Shown here in pieces: positions 1-11,452 of a stretch of 64,000 nucleotides of DNA. The stretch spans positions 31,453,867-31,517,866 of the forward strand of contig JAOWCC010001634.1 in the NCBI GenBank assembly GCA_030867875.1. The letters run 5' to 3'. Position numbers and translations under genes: made by a program. This DNA comes from Actinernus sp. WN-2022 (lineage: Eukaryota; Cnidaria; Anthozoa; Actiniaria; Actinernidae). Each line of letters opens with the position of its first letter. Within the stretch, counting starts at the first letter, position 1. A model generated the notes under the pieces. The model made no database searches. It was not told the DNA's origin and saw only the letters and a program-made list of their open reading frames with translations.

Positions 1-62
1 CGGCATGCTGTGACATTGAAATGTTTCCCATTGTTTCCGTCTTTCTGACCGTTACACTGAGC

Positions 63-469
63 ATACACGACTTTCATAATGGCCGCCTCCTAATTTGCAT
101 AATTTGGAAGACCAATCTGTAGAGGAAAACTAATCCTACCACATGAAAGATCATATTAAAACTAGTAACTGTTTTGAGTTTTAGAGCAATGTGGAAAATT
201 GCTGTTGAGCTATGAGCATTTCTAATGCAGAAAAACATGAAAGCGAGGCTAGAAAGGCTTCCGTTGTTTTTCTCATACAAATGTCTCTAATTTCAACTGG
301 CTGTAACTTCATTGCTTTTTAAGCTACATCACTCAACTTTCACAAGTTCACTAATGTCGACATGCTCTTTCACATGGCAATGTTCATATTTTCTATACAT
401 GTAGATAAACTACCGAAACGGGAAATCGCATATGCAAATTAGGAGGCGGCCATTATGAAAGTCGTGTAT
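63..469. mobile_element. MITE with 39-bp terminal inverted repeats
   Basis: Positions 63-101 (ATACACGACTTTCATAATGG onward) are repeated in inverted orientation at 431-469, essentially perfectly. The interior is A/T-rich and has no coding potential. The right end abuts the next element. The superfamily is not assignable from the ends alone. Confidence 0.75.
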
Positions 470-761
470 AGTTAATAGAGTGGAATGGTTATGAAACCCG
501 GCAAACTTCAAAGGGGCTAACAAAGGCGCTGCGATTTATGTTGGAAGGTTATGTTGGAAGGGGGCAAGACAAAAGATTGTGCAGGGTCATAGTTCATTAG
601 CGTCCCCTGAACGACTGAACTCACACGTTTCTATTGGCTGATTGATTAACACATTGGAATTTCTATTGTATTTTGTGCAGGGTAGTGGTTGAAAAAAGCT
701 AACAAAGACATATAACAAAGAAGGTCGCTGGGTTTCATAACCATTCCACTCTATTAACTAT
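468..761. mobile_element. MITE with 32-bp terminal inverted repeats
   Basis: The left end 468-499 (ATAGTTAATAGAGTGGAATG onward, reaching GAAACCC) is matched by its reverse complement at 730-761. It follows the preceding MITE with a 2-bp overlap. A 9-bp direct repeat CACTGAGCA flanks the pair (55-63 and 763-771). There is no coding content. Confidence 0.75.
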
Positions 762-879
762 GCACTGAGCAGCTAGCGGACATGCAACATGCAACCTCAA
801 AAGCTTTTGCTCCTTTGACCACTACACACTTACCATCTAAAGATTGTAATTATCTAATATTTATTTTTCTTTATTCTTA

Positions 880-943
880 TGCTTGTTATATTCAAACATT
901 AATTGTAAGCTAAACATGTGTGAATAAATTGAACTTGAACTTG
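880..943 (+). repeat. LINE 3' tail relic ending in TTGAAC repeats
   Basis: AT-rich sequence ends with AATAAATTGAACTTGAACTTG. The same kind of ending, with more TTGAAC units, occurs at 15940-16037. A 3' tail of short tandem units is typical of CR1/L2-type LINEs, so this is read as the tail of a 5'-truncated copy. Confidence 0.4.
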
Positions 944-1158
944 CCGTATTTTTGTCCCACTCATACGAAATCCACTCTATAAATCCAGGCAATGAGCTAA
1001 AGAGACGTAGCTACCTTTCACGAGCATACAAGTCTTGTTGTCGTTACTTGTTTCTTTCCTTTAATTAACTTTCGCTGTCTCAAAATGCAGGAAATACAAT
1101 AATGTTTTTACAGGGCCTCTCTGAAAAAAACTTCGGTGACGACAGCACCCTGTCAAAA

Positions 1159-1183
1159 TATTATTATTATTATTATTATTATT
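1159..1183. repeat. TTA trinucleotide microsatellite
   Basis: An uninterrupted run of about eight TTA units. Confidence 0.9.
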
Positions 1184-1705
1184 GATTAAATGTACCCCAT
1201 CCTCGATTAGTGCGCTTCCGACGCACTATGATCATGCTGGATTGGGAGAAGGGGGGGTTGTACAAATGTAAGTATTTAAGTAAGTTACCTTTATTTTACC
1301 ACAGAGTCTCATCACAATACAAGCTGTGCTCTTCCTGAGGGCCGTGCAATAGATAAAAATTACAATAGATAAAAATATATACATCCTGAAGATTTACATG
1401 TGCATCCTCAAGGTTCACATCCTCAAGATTTACGTAAGAAAGAAGAAACTGATCATGAGGCTTTAAATGAATGGAGCCTGTTACTACATCGTTCGAGTAG
1501 ATTCTGGAAGCTAGTGAATTCCATAGTACCGCACCGTTATAGGCTATGCTGTTTTTATAGAAATTGGTACTAGGGAGGAGTACAAAAATTAATATGGTTA
1601 TCTTTCCCTAAGTGTTTGCCAGTTTAGGTGATTTAACAGAGCTTTTGATCTGACTAATGATGATCCTATAGCAGCTCAGTCTGTTTTGTAGCTTTTGATC
1701 ATGCA

Positions 1706-1756
1706 CCAGTAATTACGTGGAACACACCTGAGAGCTCGATAAGGGCTTTTAATTAT
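1706..1756. repeat. fragment matching the Gypsy LTR at 29855-29902
   Basis: CCAGTAATTACGTGGAACAC through GGGCTTTTAATTA is shared with the LTR-like sequence at 29855-29902, apart from a 2-bp insertion. Homology stops after about 50 bp, so this is a fragment and not a complete solo LTR. Confidence 0.5.
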
Positions 1757-1929
1757 CTTACGCAACTTCCGTTTTCAAATTTAACTGATTCCGAATTTAA
1801 AGCTGCTACTGGCACTCGGTATTTTGATCTAACTAATACTAGCGCTGATCTTTTTGATTCCTTCCTAATCCGGATAAGTTCGATGAGAGAGATTCAGATT
1901 TTATGGTGATCCAAATATTTTTCAATTTA

Positions 1930-4900
1930 TCAACTTAACAATTCTTTGAATACCTTAATTAATAAGAAAAAAAGTCTTGCCTTATTCCATTGTAATATTA
2001 GAAGCTTCATGCCCAAAAACCTATCCGTACTAGAAGATTTTATATTCTCTTTAGAGATCCAACCTGATATATTGGCTATATCTGAGACAAAATTAAATAG
2101 CAAAACTGTTACCAATGTTGATATACCACGTACGATACCAATTTTTCCATGTTGATTCAATAACTGCGGCTCAGGTGGCTGACTGGCCTCTACATTTCCA
2201 ATAACTTACATGCTACTTATAGACCTGATATAAAATTCACCATGCCCCTTGTTGAATCTTGTTGGGCTGAGATTATCACTGAAAACAGCAAACCAAATAT
2301 CATTGTTGGCTGTATTTACAGACATCCAACAGCCAATATATCAGATTTCACTAGTGAGTTAGATCACGCCGGGCACGAATAACCGTAAAAACGGCGGGTT
2401 TGAGTGTAACATAAAACGTAAAAGTAACGCCATTTCCTTACTTCTACTCTAAATTTGACGAAATGTTGGCAGGTTGGTAACAAAGTAAGACTACATTTTT
2501 CAGGACAATTGTTTCTGTATTGTGACGTTGTTGTGACGTCATAAGGGATGCCTCCTTTTTTGGTGAAAATTAACCTTTAAAACATGTTTCAAAAATATTA
2601 CATCATCAGAAAGCTTTTATGAAATATATTAATTAGCCGAAAATTTGAACTTTCTACGATAAACATATTCAAAGTTATGGACGATTTACTGTTTTTATGA
2701 CGTCATTATTAGTGACGTCATACTTCAAGCTTAAATCAGATTGCCGACTATAAAAATATTATTAAAGAGAATACTATAACTTGTGAGTGTTAGACAAATG
2801 CATTTCATTGATAAAATTCCAAAAACATTGAACTGGCTATTTACTGAGGGTACACAAATATCTTTATGACGTCATAATGACGTATACGAAAAATGGGGCT
2901 TCAATTCTAAGCTGTTATACTCAAAAAATTAAAATTCTAAAAAGAACACGTTGTTACTACTAAAGAGCTCTATTATTGTGCAAAATATGATGCACCAGTA
3001 TTTCGAACTGTAAAAGTTAAAACAAGCGACATTTTCATAAATGGTTTTATGCTATTCATTTCCCGCCAATTTTTGGCGGGAAAATTACCAAAATTCAAAC
3101 TTTAATAACTTTCGTTTACTTCAACCGATCGATACCGGGTTTTCGATTATTTCATTCTCATGAACAAGAGATTTTAAAAAGATATAATAAAACGTTTTTA
3201 CAGGTAATAAAAAATTATAAGAAACCTATTAGAAAAGGATATATGACGTCATTGTGACGTCATAATGATGGCTATATTAGCTTAACTTATCAGACTATGT
3301 TTTGTTTACACTCCTTTATACACCTACCAAAATTCATTCTTCTATGTCGAAAACTTTTAAATATATATAAAACCCGCCGTTTTTACGATCATTTGTGCCC
3401 GGCGTGGATAGCATAATTAAAAAAACTAAATGAGAACAAACAACACATTTACATAACAGGAGACATTAATATTGACTTTCTAAAATACAATGACCACTCC
3501 AAAACAGAAGACTATCTTGATATGTTGTACTCTAATGATCTCCTCCCTCTTATAACCAATTAAGCCAACCAGAATTACTGACCACTCCTCTACCTTAATT
3601 GATCACATTTATACAAATGCTCCTATCCACGACACCATATCTGGTATCGCCTTAGTTGATTTATCTGACCACTTGCCTGTATTCTGTATTTGTAATGCTT
3701 CAATCCGGAAAAACAAACAAAAAACGTTCTTCAGAGATTATAGCACTTTTAGTGAAGAGTTGTATCTAGCTGACATGAGCTTAATCGATTGGCCAAACAT
3801 ATATAATAGCTCTCACGATCTCCATGAATTAACTGCTGGATGCATAAACAAAATTAAAGAAGTCGTAAATAAACATGCTCCCTTAAAACATTAGCATCTC
3901 TATCTAAGATGAAGCAATTAATAAAACCCTGGTTATCTAAAGGCCTATTAATTTCAATAAAAATTAAGCAAAAAATGTATAAATCACATTTTTTAAATAG
4001 GGATCCAGAAAAAATAAAAAAATAAAAACAATACTCTAACTTACTCAACCGAACGAAGGCTAAAGCAAAGAGCGATTACTACAATCAACATTTTGAACAG
4101 TACAAAAACAATTTGAAGGAAACTTGGAAATTAATTGGTACCCTAATTAAAAGAAAACTCAAAGGTCAGTCTAATTACCCATCTAGAATCTTAAGAAATA
4201 ACAAGACCTACACAAAGCAAACCGATATTGCAGAACAATTTAACCAACACTTCATTAATGTAGGACCAAACTTAGCTAACTTAATTGAAAATAATAATAA
4301 CAATGACCCCATTAAGTATATAAATAACACCCCTATAAATAGCTTTTATTTGTCCTCTGTTACTGAAGATTATGTAACCCGTCTTTTCGGTGAGTTAAAT
4401 GAAAAGAAAGCTTCACTAGACATTCCAAATAAATTAATTAAATACGCAAGTAGAATTTTATCAATACCTTTCACCTTTATTTATAATGAATCAATTTCAC
4501 AAGGCATTAATTGTCCCTAACATATTGAAAATTTTCAAAGTTACTCCTGAGTGAGTGTTTAAAAATGGCATCGCTACTGAACCCGCAAATTATAGACCTA
4601 GCTATTGCAATCCTATCGCCTTTTAGTAAAATATTAGAGAAAATTGTCTGTGATCAGCTGAATGTATTTATTGAGAAACATAATATTCTAGCTATTCCAA
4701 TTTCAATTCGGCTTCAGAAAGAACCACTCAACTGAACTTGCCATCTTAGAAATTACTGATAATCTGAAAACCTCAATAGATTATAATTCAGTTACTTGTG
4801 GGCTCTTTCTGGATTTTTCTAAAGCGTTTGACATGATTAATCATGGAATATTGTTAAAGAAATTATATAAGTATGGAATTCGTGGAGTAGCTCTGGAATG

Positions 4901-6027
4901 GTTCAAAAGTTAATTATCTTGCAAACCGTACACAGTTTGTTAAAATTGGTAATTCAGAATCCACTCCCCTCGATATTGTCTGTGGAATTCCCCAAGGATC
5001 TACCCTAGGACCATTATTATTCTTACTATACATAAATGACTTACCAAACTCATCCACAAAACTTTCTTTTCGTCTATTTGCTGATGATGCAAATATTTTT
5101 TATACTAGTAAAGATCCCAAAGAAATTGAAAGAGTTATGAATATTACCATCAAACTCTCTTGACAGTTGTTGCTTTGGTAGAGATAAAGAAACACAATAG
5201 CCTATCGTTTGGTTTTGTCTTATGGAAATTTACTGAGAGTGATAATGAACTCCAAAATGTTATTAATTACTGTAATATGCAAACAAACTTTCTATCAATA
5301 TGAAAAAGACAAATTTTATGTTGATTCGCTCTTCAAGGAAGCAACCTACACCAAACATGAACATCTTAAACATTGAACAGAAAAACTGTATCAAATACCT
5401 AGGAATATATATTGATGAGCACTTAAATTGGAAAAACCAAATAACTCATATAAATAATAAAATAGCTAAGAATTAACTTAGGTATCTTTTATAAACTACG
5501 TAACCATCTAAATATTCAAATGTTAAAACAACTCTACTATACTTTTGTCTTTCCGTACTTAAACTATGGATCAATATAAAGCTGGGGAAATTATACTTAT
5601 CCAAGTAACTTAACAAAATTAAACACTAAACAAAACAATTGTATCCGCAGTATCTTTTTTGCCAATAATAGAGAATCTGCCCTTAATTCCCTACTATCAA
5701 CTTCTCGATATTCTAAAACTTGAGAATACTGTCAAGTTTAAAATTTGCACATTAACATATAAACTATATAATAACCCAACTAGTGTTCCCTCCTTATTCC
5801 ACAATTTTCTATTACCTGTAATTCATGTCCATAGCTATAACACTAGACATGCAGCTAGACACAACTTTTATCGGCCAAAAATCAGAACTAATTCTGGTAA
5901 ATTTACATTTAAGTATTCAGCTTCTGTTCTATGGGAAACCATACCTGGTAGTATGAAAGCTGCATTAGCAACAATAAATAATTTTAAAAAGTATTATAAA
6001 TCTAATTTAATGGTGAATCAAATCTAG
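1930..6027 (+). pseudogene. decayed CR1/L2-like LINE (endonuclease-RT), interrupted
   Basis: This is a degenerate non-LTR retrotransposon. From about 1946 one frame reads an APE-type endonuclease start (FHCNIRSF, then ILAISETKL near 2075-2100). It continues with VGCIYRHP near 2310, is cut by an inserted element at 2365-3406, and resumes with an ITGDINIDFL-like block and TRITDHSSTLIDHIYTN, then LSDHLPVF (3660-3690). The RT follows in several frames: a QFGFRKNHST-like block near 4710, FLDFSKAFDMINH near 4810-4845, GIPQGSTLGPLLFLLYIND near 4985-5040, and the catalytic FADD near 5078-5095. A C-terminal domain ends at 6027. Many stops and frameshifts make it inactive. The motif order and the YN-T-R C-terminal block fit the CR1/L2 group; the exact clade is not resolved. 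Confidence 0.88.
2365..3406. mobile_element. 1042-bp non-autonomous DNA transposon with GAT target duplication
   Basis: It begins CACGCCGGGCACGAATAACC and ends with the inverted sequence (CGATCATTTGTGCCCGGCGTG). The trinucleotide GAT is present on both sides (2362-2364 and 3407-3409). Deleting the element and one GAT restores the LINE codons GAG TTA GAT AGC ATA, so the boundaries are firm. A 3-bp duplication with CAC-starting ends resembles CACTA/EnSpm, but this is tentative. The AT-rich interior has no gene and repeatedly carries TGACGTCA-type palindromes. Confidence 0.85.
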
Positions 6028-6066
6028 GATTTCTAGAACTCCCATTGAATTATAGAACTAACTTAA

Positions 6067-6526
6067 AGTGCCTATGAAGCTTATTTTTTTATTTTAGATA
6101 TCAATTCTACATCAAGTGAATAGTAGAATGGTAAAATATATTTTGCTTTGAATGCTGTGCCGCTGAGTTGAGGAGGTTTTAATATCCAAAATGCTAATTA
6201 CATGACGTCAGGGGAGGCATCAATTATTATACAAAATCTTTTGTTACAATTAAACTTTTTTTTTTAATTATCAGTGTTATACCTATGGTTGAAATAAAAT
6301 GATATTAGAAATTAGTTTTCTTATATCAGTAGAAACGCCCATTCACAACCACTAAGAAGTGATTGCAGATGCCTCCCCTGACGTCATGTAATTAGCATTT
6401 TGGATATTAAAACCTCCTTAACTCAGCGGCACAGCATTCAAAGCAAAATATATTTTTATTACCATTCTACTATTCACTTGATGTAGAATTGATATCTAAA
6501 ATAAAAAAATAAGCTTCATAGGCACT
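6067..6526. mobile_element. TTAA-flanked palindromic MITE, copy 1 (Kolobok-like)
   Basis: About 150-bp terminal inverted repeats start AGTGCCTATGAAGC and are flanked by TTAA on both sides (6063-6066 and 6527-6530). A near-identical 455-bp copy lies at 31366-31820. TTAA duplications with 5'-AG ends are known for Kolobok elements; piggyBac also uses TTAA but usually has CCC-type ends. The arms carry GACGTCAGGGGAGGC. Confidence 0.85.
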
Positions 6527-6567
6527 TTAAACATAATCGTTTTACTGTTTTTGCCTTTGTTTTCTCT

Positions 6568-6588
6568 CCCCCCCCCCCCTTTTTTTTT
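6568..6588. repeat. C12-T9 homopolymer tract
   Basis: A run of 12 C followed by 9 T directly downstream of the TTAA-flanked MITE. Confidence 0.9.
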
Positions 6589-6712
6589 CCCCTTTCCAAG
6601 TTCATTTAATTGACGACGTACGCATTATGAAAACAATACTTACAACACAACATGCTCAGTTCTTCAGTTTATTTACTCAAATGTAAACGGTGGCCAACTC
6701 GGAAGCTTAATG

Positions 6713-6946
6713 CTACCACAGGCAGCCCAAGTTCTGTATTTGCACTGTGTGACTAATACTGTTTTCCCGTATCAGATATCGTGTACTAGAAAAAAATGAA
6801 AACAATAAAATATTGAACTTTGAAAAACTTGTCTTGTGTTATCAAGTGTCCGTAAGTATCAAATTTCAATTTTAGCGCTATGGGACCTGTTTTAGTACGT
6901 TTTCTAGCTCGCTCTTTTTCTTGTTTACTCTGTACTATATATATAC
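6713..6946. repeat. dispersed repeat R2, forward copy
   Basis: About 235 bp, including TATCAGATATCGTGTACTAG and CTGTACTATATATATAC. The same sequence is present in inverted orientation at 15661-15894 with few differences. No coding potential; probably part of a transposable element whose ends are not both visible. Confidence 0.8.
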
Positions 6947-7979
6947 TAGAAGTAATCATAGATTATCAAAGTGCGTTCAACATATTTTTGAAAGAGAAAG
7001 GACTGTAGTAACAGTCTGAAAAGCTGAAAATTGCTGCAATGATGTGGACAGTGTACGTAATCCTGATCAAAAGTGCTTGTTTTTTATCTAATGTGAAAAA
7101 TTTGATGTCTTGACTTATATGTTAATATACAAGGGGATGCATCTGGGTATAAAACTGTAATTATCTTTGTGTAACATTAAATCATTGGATGCGATGCTTA
7201 TGGGGCTATATGTATACATCATTCACATTATGTTTCCCGGGTATTTTTCAAGCGAGAACAAGGTTGGCTGCAAAATATTGAGCGCCATTGTTAGTTCCAG
7301 AATAATTTATGGTCAATGTTGGTAGCCGGGTCCTGGCTTTGATCGCTTTGATCAGGTCCGTTAGAAATTCAGTGTAGATTAATTGAACACAGCAATGAAG
7401 TCAGTACTTTAAATTTCCCTCACCTTGTACTGTGTTGGTATTCCAGTTCCTTGGCATATCAAAGTGTCGGTATAGATTAACTCTCTGTCTGAATGTAGAT
7501 TTTAGTGAAGATGTACACAGTGTCGCAACTCACACAAGATACGGCGATTACGCGTATCTAGAAAACTCAGACCTTGTTTCTCTTCACCCAGGTCATTTTA
7601 CTGTTTGTAGTTTCGGTATCTGTATGTACAGCGAAAAGCAGAATCCAGTACAGCGAGCAAGCCAACAGAATTCACTCGGTTGTTTACAAAATATTATGTT
7701 CCCTGCTAGCAGAGGTCTCTCTCTGTCTTGTGTCGTATTTAACCGCGCCGACAAAACAGACCATGTTTGACTTAAACCACCACGATGCACACATGTGTAG
7801 TATTTAAAAAGGTTCTTGACAACTCACACTGAAATATTAATATCCATGTATTCAGCCTTCAGGTATGATTTATAGCATCTTGACCATTTGCAGTTTTGAT
7901 ATCGGCAAACCGAACAGTACAGCAAGTTCACTCGGTCTCGGGTTCAGCATAAATAAATAATTATGGCCGAGTTGAATGT
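6947..7979. other. no recognised gene
   Basis: No gene could be identified. Two overlapping plus-strand frames are open at 7432-7770 and 7574-7807. The second begins with a hydrophobic stretch (VILLFVVSVSVC) that looks like a signal peptide, but no splice-supported gene or family could be matched. Probably unique or decayed repeat DNA. Confidence 0.4.
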
Positions 7980-8277
7980 TCAAGGTCCTCCAGATGTACT
8001 ACACACTTTCCTCAGGCTTTGCTCAATTGTATTTGCGAACCTTTGAAACATCATTGCATTGGATTGTCGGAAAATAAGGCAAGTAACTAACCGATCGCGA
8101 AACAAAAAAGAAGCCATGCTGGCATTCACCAAAATGGCCGCTCGCATCGTGTACGTGTAGTTACCAGTTCCCCGGCCGAGATAATTTATTCCAAAAAGTA
8201 CAAACATGAGGACATACACAAATCTCGATTTCTTTCGCCTGGGGAAGCACAGGTAGCCCACACATGACCACAGGGAG
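7980..8277 (-). CDS. possible terminal exon of a membrane protein
   Basis: A minus-strand frame of about 99 codons ends in a stop at its left edge. An AG acceptor follows a pyrimidine-rich stretch (CTAATCTTGCAG) near 8278. The peptide has two hydrophobic segments (FVYVLMFVLFGINYLG and a segment around MRAAILVNASMASFLF) separated by polar residues. No family is recognised. Upstream exons are not visible because repeat DNA with a G/C tract begins at about 8320. It could be a chance open frame. Confidence 0.3.
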
Positions 8278-8324
8278 TCCACTGCAAGATTAGTATGCGT
8301 TCTCCTTCGTCGAACGCAATTATG

Positions 8325-8500
8325 TACCGATCAATTCGAAACATCACCATCCCCCCCCCCCCCCCCGGGCAACCCCCGGGCATTTGACTCATTTTCGTGC
8401 CCGGGAGTAGGGAATTTGACATCGGTAGCTGTCCTTGGGGTGGGGAATTTGACACCGAATGGGAGGGGTGGTGGGGGATTTGAACAAGTTGTCTCGATTT
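8325..8500. mobile_element. G-tract repeat element, copy A
   Basis: GTACCGATCAATTCGAAA and ATCACCATC lead into a run of 16 C, then GGGCAACCCCCGGGCATTTGA and repeats of the type GGGAATTTGACA. The outer sequence and C-run are repeated in inverted orientation at 10930-10996. The right boundary is uncertain. Confidence 0.55.
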
Positions 8501-9044
8501 CGAATTCATGTTCCGTTCTCGTCCTCGATCGAATCATGGAGGACACTTTTATATTAGATACATTTAAAGGACAAAACTCCGCTTTTGTGAGTGAGTGGCT
8601 GAAGAAGAAGGGACTCCAAAAGCTGTGTGCTGTGTTTGAAGGTATTAAAATGTAAATGTCAATTACTTTTGAATATTTATAAAAGGCTCGACATGTTAAA
8701 CAAATACCTGGGATACAAGGTCAAGGGCCGGCTGACTGATATTGAATGCTTTTAAGTTATTATGGAAGCTGATGTTTTATAGAGGTTGCCCCTCCCGTGA
8801 CAACCACAGCTCGAACGTTGCTTTATTTAATACTGTGTTGTAGTCCATTTGAATTTTAATATATTTTATTCTCAGTCACGAGTCACACAAGAACTATAAG
8901 TTTTTCTACCCCTTTTTATATACGTCCTACTTCGAATTTCGTCGCTTGTTAAAAAAGTACATGCATGCAACGATGGGAAAACTTCAAGAACATATAAAGC
9001 ATTGAAATCAACTCCATCCGAAATTGTTCACGAAGACATTTTAG

Positions 9045-9478
9045 TCGGCCCACAGGCTAACCATCCTCCCATTTTGTGTATTTGTCACTGATGTTTTAAT
9101 AATCCATCATTTCTTAGCAAATTGTAAAATAAAATACCTTTTCACTTGATTCTGCTGTGAATGTGTTGATTTAGCGCGCGCTCATAATACAGCTCGGGTT
9201 TCCTGTGGCTCAGGATTGTTTATATATAGCTCGGGCTTCCTGTGGCTCATCCCGCCAACCTGAGCCACAGGAAACCCGAGCTATATTATGAGCGCGCGCT
9301 AAATCAACACATTCACAGCAGAATGAAGTGAAAAGGTACCCTGGTTCCAGAGCTTTTCTAGAGAGAACAGGAGCGGCGATCAGCGAGCTGCGAAGCAGCG
9401 AGAAGAGAAATAATAGATGATTAAAACATCAGTGACAAATACACAAAATGGGAGGATGGTTAGCCTGTGGTCGGCCCA
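9045..9478. mobile_element. long inverted-repeat element (hairpin MITE)
   Basis: Sequence from about 9050 (CCACAGGCTAACCATCCTCC) to 9214 (CCTGTGGCTCAGG) returns as reverse complement at 9260-9470. The right arm carries an extra roughly 65-bp block (CTGGTTCCAGAGCTTTTCTA onward). The spacer contains a second partial copy of the GGGCTTCCTGTGGCTCA motif. Arms include GCGCGCGCT. No coding content. Confidence 0.8.
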
Positions 9479-9479
9479 T

Positions 9480-10815
9480 TCACTCTCCCGTCAGTACTGC
9501 TATTTTCGAATGACCTTCGGAACTGTGAAAAAGTAATAACGTACTGACAACGTATCGTCGTATTAACCGAAACAACGTAGTGTAGACAATGGAATGCCTC
9601 CTTTGGACATTAAGTTTATTAAACGTAATAGTGAAGAGCAGTTTGCTCCAGGAACGTGTTTTTATATTTTTATATTTTAGATTAACAGGGCACAGCCTGG
9701 TTATTTTAGTAAGATACCTGGTTGTCATCAAGTAGCGCTGTTGTGCCTGATGGAGTGTTTTTTAACGATGCTGGCTATGAGGACCCAGGGGATACAAACA
9801 ATGGGTAACTAATGAGGTGAACCAACCCAGAACGAGATAAAAACTTACATCGCGTGTTGTGAAACTAAAAATAGATTTTAAATAATTAGCATGGGACATG
9901 AGCATTCGTTCTCTTACCTCCTTTATTTGTTACTCCGCGGAGAACTTCTCGCGAACTCCCCCAGATTCTACTGCATTATAGCTAAGTAGTCAGTAAGTTC
10001 GTACATGCGTGTACTGCAAGTGGGCAAGCCATGCTAGGAAACGGGTTAAAAAAAACATGTTGTACCGTACTTATAAACTTACGCCCAAAGCACTTTGAAA
10101 AAGATTTCGAGATACTACTAAAGTACAAATTGTATTAAGTTCTGCAACGTTCGATTTACGCATCAGTCAATTGAACCCCGGGATTGAACTCCAACCACCA
10201 ACCCCCGCGACTTCAGTAGTGGGGTTAACCGGGCCTAAGGCCGTGGCAAACCTCTTTAGCACCTCGCTTTCTTTGGATTGGCCAGGGAATTAACGCCTGG
10301 AGACAATCTACCGCTGATTTAAACAGGGCACAGTTTTGAGCATAGGACTGATTCCTTTAAATAGCGTGGAGTTTTACATTTTCAGAGCTCTGAATTAGTA
10401 TATAGGTATATCTCGGCGAACTGTGTAGCGATCGTGCATTTAAATGTAAACCACTCTCCAGTGATCGTAGCGATCAACTCAGTTATCCCTGTATGGACTG
10501 CGAACTGCTCAAAACATTTCTCAGACATTCATTGATAACGGTATGCAATTTTAATGTTTTTTTTTAACAGGAACCTAGTGTTTTTTGGCCGGGGATATGA
10601 TTGCTATGTTGTTGCTATTTAACAAAAAGGTTTCGTAATCAAACGTTTGTTGAGTACGTATTGGTCGGCTAGGTTTCATGTAAGTAAAATAAAACATATA
10701 TTGAACCAGCAGTTTGTCTCTATCCTTTTTAGAACTTTGTTTCAACAAGGAACATCGCAAAATAAAGGCTGTGTTACAACTGTCTATTTAAAAAAAAAAT
10801 GCGATGTAAACCACT
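9480..10815. other. no recognised gene or complete repeat
   Basis: Nothing assignable apart from short tracts. A patch near 10175-10240 (GGGATTGAACTCCAACCACC) faintly resembles a tRNA box B on the minus strand but has no matching box A. Open frames here have no family signature. Confidence 0.4.
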
Positions 10816-10817
10816 AT

Positions 10818-10996
10818 GTCCCGGGGGTAGGGGCATTTGATCGCCTAATACGACGATGGGGTGGGGAATTTGAACAACATTTTTGGCCCGAAGGACGGAA
10901 ATTTGAACAAACCAAACTCCAAAAATTCAAATGCCCGGGTGTTGCCCGGGGGGGGGGGGGGGGGATGGTGATCTTTCGAATTGATCGGTACATTAG
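10818..10996. mobile_element. G-tract repeat element, copy B
   Basis: CCCGGGGGTAGGGGCATTTGA at the left faces the inverted TCAAATGCCCGGGTGTTGCC at the right, followed by a run of about 17 G and ATGGTGATCTTTCGAATTGA. It is an inverted relative of the element at 8325-8500. Its right flank leads directly into repeat R1. Confidence 0.6.
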
Positions 10997-11183
10997 AAAG
11001 GCAGGAAACCGTTATTTCAATACGCTTACCTTATGCCTCGATTTCCCCCCGAAAAGATGCTCCAATTGATCCAAAATTCCCGGTGGTTATCAATCTCTGG
11101 GCGGGAAAGCATTATTTGGAAGTCTTTTGACAAAACCTTTCTTAAAAATGGAGAAATTCCCAGCTTAAAAACGACAAATCAAG
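10997..11183. repeat. dispersed repeat R1, copy carrying the hairpin insertion
   Basis: Sequence such as AAGGCAGGAAACCGTTATTT and GGGAAAGCATTATTTGGAAG matches the reverse complement of 15449-15656. After the hairpin insertion the homology resumes at 11453-11467 (CATCGCGCAGAATGA). Confidence 0.85.
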
Positions 11184-11452
11184 ATTCTTGCCGTGGACCG
11201 ATGCGAGGACGGTATGGCCTCAGACCTCGTGACCAAAAGCGTGACGTCAGCAAGACCCCCCGTGATGCAACACGATCCTCTCAGGGGGAGGGTACCGCCA
11301 AATAAACAATTTCGCAGCATGTCACGGCGTAAGTTTTGCAGTACCCTCCCCCTGAGAGGATCGTGTTGCATCACGGAGGGTCTTGCTGACGTCACGCTTT
11401 TGGTCACGAGGTCTGAGGCCATACCGTCCTCGCATCGGTCCACGGCAAGAAT
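11184..11452. mobile_element. 269-bp hairpin insertion without target duplication
   Basis: Two roughly 113-bp arms (11183-11295 and 11341-11453) are almost perfect reverse complements around a 45-bp loop. Termini are ATTCTTGCCGTGGACCGATG and its complement. The related uninterrupted site at about 15464-15472 reads CAAGCATCGCG in the same orientation, so the insertion lies exactly between G11183 and C11453 with no duplicated bases. Arms carry GTGACGTCAGC. Open frames in both arms mirror each other and are not genes. Confidence 0.85.

Noticed and set aside
6067..6526. piggyBac assignment for the TTAA MITEs
   Set aside because: TTAA alone is not enough; the 5'-AG ends fit Kolobok better. Left as Kolobok-like.
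8186..8546. Gly/Pro-rich open frames on both strands
   Set aside because: Generated by G/C tracts of the G-tract element; no codon or domain support.
10175..10250. Possible minus-strand tRNA-like box B
   Set aside because: No box A or cloverleaf could be found at the right spacing.
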